Under the pieces are notes generated by a model. It was not told the DNA's origin. It saw nothing but the letters and a program-made list of their open reading frames with translations, and did not search any database. A DNA stretch of 64,000 bases, from the NCBI RefSeq assembly GCF_019924045.1, contig NZ_JAHXBN010000024.1, positions 8,178 through 72,177 of the forward strand, in the 5' to 3' direction. This DNA is from Dyadobacter fermentans (GTDB lineage: Bacteria > Bacteroidota > Bacteroidia > Cytophagales > Spirosomataceae). Below, piece by piece: positions 24,593-32,508 of the stretch. Positions within the stretch are counted from its first letter, which is position 1; every line of letters begins with the position of its first letter. The translations under genes were made by a program, and so were the position numbers.

Positions 24593-25038
24593 GATTATTT
24601 CTCGATACGAATGTGCTAGTAGACCATGCTTTGATTCGGAAAACAGGTCAGCCCTTTGAAGCTGAAATCATATTAGACTGGGCAGCGTACAACGAAATTC
24701 CAATGTTTGTCTCGCCAGGTTGCATTTACACATTTGTATATCTTTTGCAAAAACACGGGATCAGGAAAGAAGCATTAGAACAACAATTATGCTCTTATCT
24801 TGAAGTTTTAAATATTTCGCATATTGATACCCAGTGCTTTATTAATGGCTTGCGATCTGATTTCACCGATATTGAAGATTCATTTCAGTATTTTTCTGCA
24901 TTGAAATCGAATTGCGATTTCCTTCTGACTACCAATCTTACAGACTATCGCTGCGTGGACAATGGGAACATTACCGTAACTTCGCCCCTCGATTTTGTGA
25001 CCACCGTCCTCAAAAAGCAAAAAGGTATCGACTTCTAA
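24589..25038 (+). CDS. PIN-domain toxin (VapC-like ribonuclease)
   Basis: 149 residues. It begins MRLFLDTNVLVDHAL, the standard PIN opening with the first acidic metal ligand, has a Glu in FEAEIILDW, acidic residues in DIEDSFQYFSAL, and the closing DFLLTTNLTDY typical of VapC. These make up the four-acid Mg site of the nuclease, which cuts tRNA or rRNA in known members. The gene is visibly richer in A and T than its neighbours, suggesting recent acquisition. It overlaps the antitoxin by 4 bases, and the methyltransferase start codon follows the stop after one base. Confidence 0.82.
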   Translation: MRLFLDTNVLVDHALIRKTGQPFEAEIILDWAAYNEIPMFVSPGCIYTFVYLLQKHGIRKEALEQQLCSYLEVLNISHIDTQCFINGLRSDFTDIEDSFQYFSALKSNCDFLLTTNLTDYRCVDNGNITVTSPLDFVTTVLKKQKGIDF

Positions 25039-25039
25039 A

Positions 25040-26521
25040 ATGGCTTCACAAACACGCACGTATGCGCGCAAGAAATTGCTGGGCCAAGTTTATACGCCTT
25101 TTCATATTGTCGATAAAATATTGGGGCATTGCGGCTTTTATGAAGCCGATTTGAGCGAGAAACGTATGCTCGATCCGGCTTGCGGCGACGGGCGCTTCCT
25201 CGTTCCTATGGCAGAATTTATCATTCGCAACACTCCGGCCGATCAGATAGCTGTGAAACTGCAACAGCTACATGGCTGGGATATCGATCAAAAAGCATTG
25301 CAGCAATGCCGTGAAAACCTGAATGCACTGACAGCTCCATTGGGTATCGAGGTCAACTGGAATTTGCGGAAATGCGATGCATTGAAGCAATGGCGATCCA
25401 GGGAAAAATTTGACCTGATCATCGGCAATCCGCCTTATATCCGCATCCAGCATTTGCCTGAATCCCAGCGGAAATATATCCAAAAGCACTATTCATTTTG
25501 CAGCACCGGATCGACGGACGCGTTCATTGCCTTCTTTCAACTAGCCTCCAAACTAATGGCTGACAATGGAATATGCGCGATGATCACGCCCAATTCTTAT
25601 CTGGTCTCAGAATCGGGCGGGCCGCTGCGAAAGTATTTCTATAAAAACCGCAACCTGCGCCAAATTACTAATTACCGTACGGTGCCGGTTTTTGGTGCGG
25701 CGTCCACCTACCCTGCTATCACGATTTTTGGCGGTGAGCCTACCGGCCATTTCCGGTTCGAGCATTGCGTGAATAATCGTTTCGAATATGAAGGCCGTGA
25801 TATTCCCCATAACGAATTGCAGATTGACATTCCATGGCAGCTTTCTGTTCAAGCCCAGCCAGCACAGGAAGGGCGGCGCCTCGGTGACATTTGTAGAATT
25901 TCCGTTGGGTTGACAACACTCGCGGATGGTTGCTATCTCTTCCAGATTATCGGCGAAAAGAATGAGTTAGTGTATGCCAAAAATAAGAACGGCTTTTACA
26001 CGCATCTTGAAAAGGACTTGCTTAAACCGATCGTCAAAGGGTCCAAATTGAAAAGTGCGAATGATGCGGTTACGGAATATATTTTATTTCCCTATCAAAA
26101 GGATGAATCTGATAAACAGCGCATTATCCCGGAAGAGACACTCAAAAATGATTTTCCTCAAACATATTCCTATCTGCTTAAAGTAAAATCCGAACTGGAT
26201 CGTCGTGATAACGGGAAACCCAACGCGGTGGCATGGTACGCATTCGGCCGGGCGCAGGGACTGGACAATGCATTTGGCAAGAAGATTATTTTCTCGCCGA
26301 TGAACCGTGAACCCAATTTTATTTTGTACGAAAACCCGGATGTGACGGTTTACTCGGGTTATTTTATTAAATATGATGGTGATTACCAGGCGCTTCTTGA
26401 ACAGCTCAATTCGCAACGCATGGCCGATTTCGTGGCCATAGCCGGACGGGATTTTCAAGGCGGGTACAAAGGCTATAACAAGAAGGTAATCGAGAATTTT
26501 ATTGTCACCAATCACTCCTGA
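25040..26521 (+). CDS. Type II-like DNA N6-adenine methyltransferase (Eco57I/TaqI type)
   Basis: 493 residues. The SAM-binding motif I reads MLDPACGDGRF (44-53) and the catalytic motif IV reads NPPY (130-133), so it methylates adenine N6. An N-terminal LGQVYTPFHIVDKIL is the usual motif X, giving the gamma order (X, I, IV, target-recognition domain), as in M.TaqI. Residues 260-490 would form the recognition domain. No nuclease domain is fused, so it needs a separate endonuclease or acts alone. The PD-(D/E)XK gene at 23607 is the obvious candidate. Its start codon follows the PIN toxin stop by one base, so all three downstream genes are likely cotranscribed. Confidence 0.87.
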   Translation: MASQTRTYARKKLLGQVYTPFHIVDKILGHCGFYEADLSEKRMLDPACGDGRFLVPMAEFIIRNTPADQIAVKLQQLHGWDIDQKALQQCRENLNALTAPLGIEVNWNLRKCDALKQWRSREKFDLIIGNPPYIRIQHLPESQRKYIQKHYSFCSTGSTDAFIAFFQLASKLMADNGICAMITPNSYLVSESGGPLRKYFYKNRNLRQITNYRTVPVFGAASTYPAITIFGGEPTGHFRFEHCVNNRFEYEGRDIPHNELQIDIPWQLSVQAQPAQEGRRLGDICRISVGLTTLADGCYLFQIIGEKNELVYAKNKNGFYTHLEKDLLKPIVKGSKLKSANDAVTEYILFPYQKDESDKQRIIPEETLKNDFPQTYSYLLKVKSELDRRDNGKPNAVAWYAFGRAQGLDNAFGKKIIFSPMNREPNFILYENPDVTVYSGYFIKYDGDYQALLEQLNSQRMADFVAIAGRDFQGGYKGYNKKVIENFIVTNHS

Positions 26522-26525
26522 AACC

Positions 26526-26972
26526 ATGGACATCAACGCTTCAATTGACCGTTTAATCTGGTTATGCCACCACATTCCCGCGCTAATCGAGGCAACTCCC
26601 GTTACAGAGCTGGAAAACAAGCCCGCACCCGACAAGTGGAGTAAAAAGGAAATCCTGGGGCATTTAATCGATAGTGCCGCCAACAACCACCAGCGATTTA
26701 TCCGGATCCAGTCCGAGCATGAGCCAGTGATCTTCTACAACCAGAATGAGTGGGTCGGGCTAAGCAAGTACAACGAGATCGCCACGGAACAACTGGTTGC
26801 CACCTGGAAGAACTATAACCTGCATTTGGCTGCAATCGCTAAGGCTATCCCAGCCTCCAACCTTGCCCGAAACGGTGCCGGACGAGATGGCCAAAGACAT
26901 ACGCTCAAATGGTATTTTGATGACTATGTAGACCATATGGAGCACCATCTGCATCAAATAGTAGCTTATTAA
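26526..26972 (+). CDS. DinB-like four-helix protein
   Basis: From the ATG at 26526 the product has 148 residues. KWSKKEILGHLIDSAANNHQRF and YVDHMEHHLHQIVAY give the three-histidine pattern of the DinB_2/YfiT metal-binding four-helix bundle. Members include thiol transferases such as bacillithiol S-transferase, but most Bacteroidota copies have no known function. It lies 4 bases after the methyltransferase gene, so it may share its transcript. A second DinB-superfamily gene occurs at 36638. Confidence 0.78.
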   Translation: MDINASIDRLIWLCHHIPALIEATPVTELENKPAPDKWSKKEILGHLIDSAANNHQRFIRIQSEHEPVIFYNQNEWVGLSKYNEIATEQLVATWKNYNLHLAAIAKAIPASNLARNGAGRDGQRHTLKWYFDDYVDHMEHHLHQIVAY

Positions 26973-27013
26973 TCATCCCGATATTCGGAATATTTGATTT
27001 CAAAAGCCTATAA

Positions 27014-27038
27014 ATAAACGAACGTTCATTTATATTTG
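27014..27038 (+). promoter_or_regulatory. TetR-type operator overlapping a -7 box
   Basis: An almost perfect palindrome AATAAACGAACGTTCATTTA (27014-27033, one mismatched pair) is centred on ACGT, typical of TetR-family operators. TATATTTG at 27031-27038 matches the -7 consensus and overlaps its right edge. The TetR gene starts about 25 bases later, so autorepression of the TetR-MFS operon is likely. Confidence 0.7.
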
Positions 27039-27062
27039 CATTACAAAAAATGAGCAACAACA

Positions 27063-27650
27063 TTGAGAATCAGGGACGCTAGTAAGGAGGCGCTGATCCG
27101 TGAGAAGGCCATCGAGCTGATCGTCAACCACGGCTTCGACGGGCTGAGCATGCATAAGCTGGCTAAGGCGGCAGGGGTATCGGTCGCTACGATTTACATT
27201 TATTTCAAGGACCGCGAGGATCTGATCCAGCAAGTTTACACCGACGAATCACGCAAAATGACGGAAGCGACACTGATAAACTTCGATCCGGATGCGCATT
27301 TTGATGAAGGATTGAAGCGGCAATGGATCAATCGCATGACCTATTGCCTGGAAAACCCGTACAGCATGACGTTCATGGAGCAGGTGAAGCATTCGCCGCT
27401 CGTGGAGCGTTCGACCGTAGATACGCGTTTTTTGCAGGCAATGCAGCGGTTTGTACATAATGCGATCGACCGGAAGGAAATTATACCGTTGCCGGTAGAA
27501 ATATACTGGTCGATAGCCTTTGCGCCGCTTTACCAGCTTGTCAAGTTCCATATCGCGGGCAAAAGTATGCCTGGACGCCCTCCATTTGTATTCGATGAAG
27601 AGAAAATCAACCTCACACTCGGATTGGTGTTAAAAGCTCTAAAACCTTAA
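27063..27650 (+). CDS. TetR-family transcriptional repressor, unusual start
   Basis: 195 residues read from a TTG at 27063. The N-terminal HTH is classical: REKAIELIVNHGFDGLSMHKLAKAAGVSVATIYIYFKDREDLI. The C-terminal ligand domain is ordinary. The start is odd: an ATG at 27050 opens MSNNIENQGR and then stops at TAG, whereas deletion of a single base would join MSNNIE to IRDASKEAL. So either the gene uses TTG within a short overlapping upstream frame, or a one-base insertion has shifted the start. A palindrome just upstream suggests autoregulation. It leads an operon with a small protein and an MFS carrier. Confidence 0.8.
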   Translation: MRIRDASKEALIREKAIELIVNHGFDGLSMHKLAKAAGVSVATIYIYFKDREDLIQQVYTDESRKMTEATLINFDPDAHFDEGLKRQWINRMTYCLENPYSMTFMEQVKHSPLVERSTVDTRFLQAMQRFVHNAIDRKEIIPLPVEIYWSIAFAPLYQLVKFHIAGKSMPGRPPFVFDEEKINLTLGLVLKALKP

Positions 27651-27689
27651 TGAAAAGCTGAAACCGGTCCGCATCCTATTTTGTTTGCC

Positions 27690-27929
27690 ATGAACGATCA
27701 CAGTATAACCGAAGCGTTTGTGCTGGTTTTCAAGACCAACATCAATAATCCGAGACAAGTCAAATCGATTGCTACCAGCCTCGACAACTGTCCCGACATC
27801 CTGAAATGGAACGTCGATCTGGCTGACATCGATAAAGTGTTGCGCATTGAGGCGACACACGCACAGTGCGAGCCCATGATCGAGCTGGTCACCCGCGCAG
27901 GGTACGCGTGCGAAGAATTAACAGACTAA
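27690..27929 (+). CDS. Small protein with HMA-like fold but no metal-binding cysteines
   Basis: 79 residues from the ATG at 27690. The pattern FVLVFKTNINNPRQVKSIATSLDNCPDILKWNVDLADIDKVLRIEA follows the beta-alpha-beta-beta-alpha-beta order of heavy-metal-associated domains, but the loop that normally holds CxxC reads NINNPRQ, so metal binding is unlikely. Cys residues occur elsewhere (NCPD, AQCEP, YACEE). Lying between the TetR and MFS genes it may be a small accessory or ligand-binding protein. The fold is inference. Confidence 0.55.
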   Translation: MNDHSITEAFVLVFKTNINNPRQVKSIATSLDNCPDILKWNVDLADIDKVLRIEATHAQCEPMIELVTRAGYACEELTD

Positions 27930-27950
27930 AAATTTACAAAATCAAACTCT

Positions 27951-29210
27951 ATGTCCGAAACCAAACCCACATTTACCGGCTATGAAAAGTTCATCATAGC
28001 CCTTTTAGCCACTTTGCAGTTTACAGTTGTACTCGATTTCATGGTGCTATCACCATTGGGCTACATCCTGCTCGACAAACTATCCATCACCACCAGCCAG
28101 TTCGGGCTGGTCGTATCCGCCTATGCATTCAGCGCGGGGGCTTCGGGCCTGCTCACTGCCGGTTTCGCCGACAAATTCGACCGTAAAAAGCTGCTGCTTT
28201 TCTTTTATGTCGGCTTCCTGATCGGCACGTTCTTTTGTGGGATCGCACCTACCTACCATTTATTGCTGGCGGCACGCATATTCACCGGCATTTTCGGCGG
28301 TGTGATCGGCTCCATCAGCTTTGCCATCATCACCGATCTGTTCGCAATCAATGTCCGCGGACGGGTGATGGGGTTTGTACAAATGGCTTTCGCGAGCAGC
28401 CAGGTTTTGGGGATTCCTATCGGACTCTACCTGGCCAACCAGTTCAGCTGGCATGCACCGTTCCTGATGATCGTCGGGCTCGGGCTGATCGTCGGCATTC
28501 TCATTGTTACCCGGATGAAACCCATCGACGCGCACTTGAAGAACCCGCGGAAAGGCAATGCATTCCAGCACCTCGCCAAAACCCTTGCCCGCCCCGACTA
28601 CCTCCAGGGCTTCGCGGCCACCGCGCTACTTGCCACCGGCGGGTTTATGCTCATGCCATTCGGTACTGCTTTCGGTGTGCACAACCTGGGCATCGCCGAA
28701 GGATCGCTCCCGACATTATATATGGTGACCGGCATTTCGATGCTCGTCTTTAGTCCGATGATCGGAAAGCTGAGCGACAAAGCCGGGAAGTACAAGGTGT
28801 TCCTGATGGGTTCGACGGTGACCTGCATCATGACCCTCATTTATTGCAATCTCAGCGTGACCCCACTCTGGATTATCATCGGTTTGAATGTGTTGCTCTT
28901 CATCGGAATTACAGGCCGGATGATCTCCGCGTCGGCGCTCATGACAGCAGTTCCCGACCCGCAGGATCGCGGCGCCTACATGGGCATCAACTCGTCGATT
29001 CAGCAAATAGCCGGAGGCCTCGCCTCATTGCTCGCCGGATTTATCGTCTCGGAAACGAGTACCGGCTTCATCGAAAACTACCCGCTGCTGGGCGATGTGG
29101 TTGTATTCGCCGTAATCGTCACGGCGTTGCTCATGTACCGTATTCATAAATATGTAGCGGCGAAATTGGCGGCAGTAGCACCTGCAAATGCGCCTAATCC
29201 GGCGGTATAA
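27951..29210 (+). CDS. MFS transporter, probable drug or metabolite exporter
   Basis: 419 residues with 12 predicted membrane segments. The loop after helix 2 reads GFADKFDRKKLLLFFY, the MFS motif A, and the helix-4/5 region GGVIGSISFAIITDLFAINVRGRVMGFVQMAF resembles the drug:proton antiporter and AraJ/sugar-efflux groups. Transcription under a TetR repressor is the usual arrangement for efflux carriers. The gene ends the operon; a strong hairpin begins 20 bases later. Confidence 0.86.
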   Translation: MSETKPTFTGYEKFIIALLATLQFTVVLDFMVLSPLGYILLDKLSITTSQFGLVVSAYAFSAGASGLLTAGFADKFDRKKLLLFFYVGFLIGTFFCGIAPTYHLLLAARIFTGIFGGVIGSISFAIITDLFAINVRGRVMGFVQMAFASSQVLGIPIGLYLANQFSWHAPFLMIVGLGLIVGILIVTRMKPIDAHLKNPRKGNAFQHLAKTLARPDYLQGFAATALLATGGFMLMPFGTAFGVHNLGIAEGSLPTLYMVTGISMLVFSPMIGKLSDKAGKYKVFLMGSTVTCIMTLIYCNLSVTPLWIIIGLNVLLFIGITGRMISASALMTAVPDPQDRGAYMGINSSIQQIAGGLASLLAGFIVSETSTGFIENYPLLGDVVVFAVIVTALLMYRIHKYVAAKLAAVAPANAPNPAV

Positions 29211-29230
29211 AAGTTTTTTACGGATTTTAT

Positions 29231-29305
29231 CGTCACCCTGGGTGAGGTCGAAGGTCAAATGTGAGGACAATCTTGCAATAAGCCCCGGCCTCGCCCAGGG
29301 TGACG
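29231..29305 (+). repeat. Hairpin repeat with 17-bp arms, probable terminator
   Basis: CGTCACCCTGGGTGAGG (29231-29247) pairs with CCTCGCCCAGGGTGACG (29289-29305), all 17 positions with one G-U, and is followed by GCTTTTTAT. The arm wording CACCCTG...GTCGAAGG resembles a short dispersed repeat common in many bacteria. Here it can also terminate the MFS operon. Confidence 0.7.
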
Positions 29306-29329
29306 GCTTTTTATAGCATTCTTATTATC

Positions 29330-29521
29330 AAATCATTATAAAATAATTACAAAAAAATTCTTTTAATACTTTTTATTCATTTAAAATGATTGATACATTT
29401 ACCACGACAAAAACTTTTACGACTTTTTATTTATAAGGAATAGGGATAAAAATATTTTACGTTTATTTACGTATTGGACGTGAAATAAACTATTAACTTT
29501 TTATACTTATAATACTTTTAA
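29330..29521 (+). promoter_or_regulatory. Very AT-rich control region of the ParA operon
   Basis: Three copies of ACTTTTTAT occur (starting at about 29368, 29432 and 29495), and a longer dyad GTTTATTT-ACGT (29461-29472) with ACGTGAAATAAAC (29478-29490), which differs by one extra base. The ribbon-helix-helix partner of ParA usually binds such repeats, so this is the likely operator or centromere-like site. No exact -7 box was seen. Confidence 0.5.
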
Positions 29522-30286
29522 ATGAAAATCATCAGTATTGTCAACAACAAAGGTGGTGTGGGAAAGACTACATCTGCCCAGAGTATTGCTGCCGGTCTCA
29601 GCAAATTTGCCAATGCAAGAGTGCTGGTAATTGACCTGGATGCGCAGGCCAGTCTTACCAAGAGTTTCGGCATTCAGCATGCCGGTCTTAAGAAAGACAG
29701 CGGCTCGTTCATCACCGGCGAATACGAATTTGATGAGATCGTCAAGCGAGTTGGAGACATTGATGTATTGCCTGGATCAGCCGAAATGATCCACCGGGAA
29801 GACACGATCAAGTCGGCGCCTGTTTTTCCTTTCAACCTGAAAATTGCATTGGAAAAAGTAAAGGACCGTTACGACTTTGTGATCATCGACTGCCCTCCTG
29901 CCCTCTACGGAAACACGAGGCTGGCATTGGTTTCATGCCACCAATATTATGTACCGTTGCAGGCAGAGTTTTTGAGCTACGAGGGTTTGCGCAACTTCCT
30001 GGTGTATTCGGCGGAGATCAAGAAGATCAGCCCAAGTACCAACCTCGGCGGCGTGTTCGCAACGCGCTACAACCCGAAGATCCGGAAGAAGATCAGCCAC
30101 GAACTGATCATGGCCACGCGGGAGCAGCTGGGCGAGGTTTTCATGGAAGCGTACATCCGCGACAACATCGCGTTGTCGGAAGCACAGGCCAATGGAACGA
30201 CGATCTTTGATTACGCACCCACCAGCAACGGAGCCGAAGATTATTATAAGTTAACCAAAGAAATACTGGAACGAATAAATAACTGA
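29522..30286 (+). CDS. ParA-family ATPase
   Basis: 254 residues. The deviant Walker A motif KGGVGKTT is at 10-17, with signature Lys10, Walker A' is VLVIDLDAQASLTKSF, and Walker B is FVIIDCPPAL. There is no N-terminal HTH, so this is the small (type Ib-like or Soj-like) form. Such ATPases bind DNA non-specifically with ATP and move plasmids, chromosomal regions or protein cargo. The next gene, 5 bases downstream, encodes a small basic protein with a probable ribbon-helix-helix, the usual partner. Unlike soj, it has no ParB neighbour. Chromosomal or integrated-plasmid origin cannot be decided from this window. Confidence 0.88.
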   Translation: MKIISIVNNKGGVGKTTSAQSIAAGLSKFANARVLVIDLDAQASLTKSFGIQHAGLKKDSGSFITGEYEFDEIVKRVGDIDVLPGSAEMIHREDTIKSAPVFPFNLKIALEKVKDRYDFVIIDCPPALYGNTRLALVSCHQYYVPLQAEFLSYEGLRNFLVYSAEIKKISPSTNLGGVFATRYNPKIRKKISHELIMATREQLGEVFMEAYIRDNIALSEAQANGTTIFDYAPTSNGAEDYYKLTKEILERINN

Positions 30287-30291
30287 CACGT

Positions 30292-30603
30292 ATGGCAAAG
30301 GAAAGGAAGTTTGATTTTGCGCCACTACCGCTACCCGAAGTACAGGAAGAGCCCACGGTAACAATCGCCCCGGCAGCCGCTGCCGAAGTCATTGACGGCG
30401 CTCCTACCAAAGTGACCTTCGATTGTGATTTTGTGCTGATGGAAAATATGAAGGATTACGGCTACTGGGAAGGTCTCACGCAAAAGGACATCATCATCGA
30501 ATCCTTAAAGCTGTATTTTCAGGACAAAGAAATCCGCCCCCGCCCCGATAAGATACGCAACCGTACGAAAGTAGGCCGCAAGCCAAAATCGGCATTGGTA
30601 TAA
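30292..30603 (+). CDS. Small basic partner of ParA, probable ribbon-helix-helix protein
   Basis: 103 residues. The N-terminal 45 are Pro/Ala/Glu-rich and likely disordered. Residues about 48-88 (TKVTFDCDFVLMENMKDYGY, then LTQKDIIIESLKLYF) fit the strand-helix-helix of the RHH fold, and the C-terminal tail is strongly basic (RNRTKVGRKPKS). This layout, flexible acidic arm plus RHH, recalls ParG-type centromere-binding proteins, although there the basic arm is N-terminal. It would bind the repeats upstream of parA. The family is not firmly identified. Confidence 0.6.
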   Translation: MAKERKFDFAPLPLPEVQEEPTVTIAPAAAAEVIDGAPTKVTFDCDFVLMENMKDYGYWEGLTQKDIIIESLKLYFQDKEIRPRPDKIRNRTKVGRKPKSALV

Positions 30604-30608
30604 AAACG

Positions 30609-30635
30609 AAAGTCTCCTGAGAGGGAGACTTTTTT
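30609..30635 (+). terminator. Intrinsic terminator of the ParA operon
   Basis: AAGTCTCC and GGGAGACTT form an 8-bp stem with a 6-base loop, followed by TTTTTT. It faces the convergent M64 peptidase gene. Confidence 0.85.
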
Positions 30636-30646
30636 GTTGCATTGCT

Positions 30647-32455
30647 TTACTGCTTTACGATCTTCCCGCTCGCTTGCCGCTTACCATTGGTAAACTTATA
30701 AATGTAAAGCCCCGCCGCACCTTCCAGCCGGATTTCCAATTTTTGTTTAAACAAATGGGTTACCAGCTTCCTGCCTGATTGATCGAAAAGTGTAAAAAGC
30801 GATTCGCCAGGCAGTATCGTCTCCACTGTTACGCGCTCTTTTGCCGGATTCGGCGAAACTTTAATCCATTGTTTCTGGTCGGTCGACACAGACAGAATAG
30901 GATCAACCTGCACCTCTGTGTAAATCTTTTTTACGCAACCCTTGCTGTCTGTAACTTTTACCTCATAAGTACCTGCATTATTGAGCGCCGCATTCCGAAA
31001 CATAGCGTCCGACGTGTCGGCATGAAAGAGTCTGGGTCCTGCCCATTCATACTTCTCTCCTCCGGTGGCATGAAGTGCAACTGTTTCGCCAACCATATAG
31101 GGGCCCCCATTACTTGCCGTCGCATTCGGTAGCGGAAACACCGTCACGGTCGCTTCGGCTCGCATGCTCGGGCTACCGGCAGATTCACAAGACGCAGCAT
31201 ATGTCTTTGTCTGGTTGGGAGCTACGATTAATGAGTTCCCCGCCGCCCCATTGTCCCAGCTCACCTGGCCGGAACAGCCATAAGCAGTTAGCGTGACCGT
31301 GTCACCGGCACATGTTACCGCTTTCGACGCTGCAACTTTCAATACTGCAGGAAGGGACGATCGCAACAACCAGCTGACCGTTTTGGTCCGCAACTGGCGT
31401 GCATTGTCTTTCCGGCTTAATGCGGTGGAGTCGAAGACGGTCGCGGTAAGCGTTGACCAGTCCGTTACCCGGTCCGACTTTAAAACGACGTGATCGACAT
31501 TGTTTGCGATCAACATGCCATTAATCCGCCATTCTGTTTGGAGGCTGTTAGGCGCCGGCGTGACCAGATCGACCTTGAACGTGACATTGGCATCGAGGTT
31601 TACCGCACTTACATTGCCTGGCGTGAACCGGTCAATGGGATTTACCAGACCCAAAATTCGCTCGACGATGGCTTCCGTGCAGACGGCACAAAATGGTTTA
31701 TCGAGGTAGGCCATAGAGCATTCGCCGGACGTGGGCCGGCACCAATGCGAAGCTTCACCACTGCCATATTGATAAATGTAAATCGGGGGATAGTTGAGCC
31801 AATTATGCCATTTAACCGGTCCCGGCATTTCCTGCGAAGTCATATTGGGTGCTTCCCTCCCAAAAACGGCATCGTTCCAGGTTTCATCGGCCAGGTTTGC
31901 AAAGGTATGGCCTACCTCGTGCCTGCCGGTTTGATTCGATATTTTGTCCAGTGTAAATATCGCGGCATTTCCTCCGGATCCACCGAAGTACGAACTGTTG
32001 GCCAGCATGATCACAAGGTTCTGCTCGGGAAGATGGCTTTCCAGCAATGCATGATAGACATCCACATTTGTGATTGTCATCAGCCGTTGTACGTTTGAGC
32101 CAAAAGACACTCCGAAAAAGGTATTTTTTGTTTCAACAGGCTGCCCGGGATTTGCATCCACCGCAGTACCGGGGTTTGTGATCCCGCTTTCCCGGGACGG
32201 AGTTTGAATGGAAAAAAAATTGAAATAATCGCGATAGTGAACGAATGGCTCGCACTCTCGAAGAAAATCGGCAAATTTTCGGGCCTCCGACACAAACTTG
32301 GGCATTTCAGCTTCCGTAAATCCATCACCCAGAATGACGACATTGATGCGGTTGTCGAGCGCCCCACTTTTGTAAAGCGTATCAACCTGATAGTGCTGGC
32401 CAAAAGCGCAGGAAATGGTACATAGCAACCAGAAGGTCAGAGAACATCTTCCCAT
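30647..32455 (-). CDS. Secreted M64-family metallopeptidase with T9SS sorting domain, copy 1
   Basis: 602 residues with a signal peptide (1-19). The N-terminal half is the IgA-peptidase M64 fold: VILGDGFT near residue 41, GGSGG around 158, and the zinc motif HEVGH at 179-183 followed by LADE. After about residue 270 come Ig-like modules, and the last 80 residues are a type IX secretion sorting domain (VSPNPAKERVTVE, then GLYIYKFTNGKRQASGKIVKQ). The protein would be exported through T9SS and cleaved or anchored outside. It is the last gene of a minus-strand operon with its paralogue and a lipoprotein. The usual DEYW after the zinc motif is DETW here. Confidence 0.87.
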   Translation of the reverse strand: MGRCSLTFWLLCTISCAFGQHYQVDTLYKSGALDNRINVVILGDGFTEAEMPKFVSEARKFADFLRECEPFVHYRDYFNFFSIQTPSRESGITNPGTAVDANPGQPVETKNTFFGVSFGSNVQRLMTITNVDVYHALLESHLPEQNLVIMLANSSYFGGSGGNAAIFTLDKISNQTGRHEVGHTFANLADETWNDAVFGREAPNMTSQEMPGPVKWHNWLNYPPIYIYQYGSGEASHWCRPTSGECSMAYLDKPFCAVCTEAIVERILGLVNPIDRFTPGNVSAVNLDANVTFKVDLVTPAPNSLQTEWRINGMLIANNVDHVVLKSDRVTDWSTLTATVFDSTALSRKDNARQLRTKTVSWLLRSSLPAVLKVAASKAVTCAGDTVTLTAYGCSGQVSWDNGAAGNSLIVAPNQTKTYAASCESAGSPSMRAEATVTVFPLPNATASNGGPYMVGETVALHATGGEKYEWAGPRLFHADTSDAMFRNAALNNAGTYEVKVTDSKGCVKKIYTEVQVDPILSVSTDQKQWIKVSPNPAKERVTVETILPGESLFTLFDQSGRKLVTHLFKQKLEIRLEGAAGLYIYKFTNGKRQASGKIVKQ

Positions 32456-32508
32456 AAATCATATAATTATAGTGTGTATTGAAAATTGTCAAGCTCGGAT
32501 TCTGCTCG

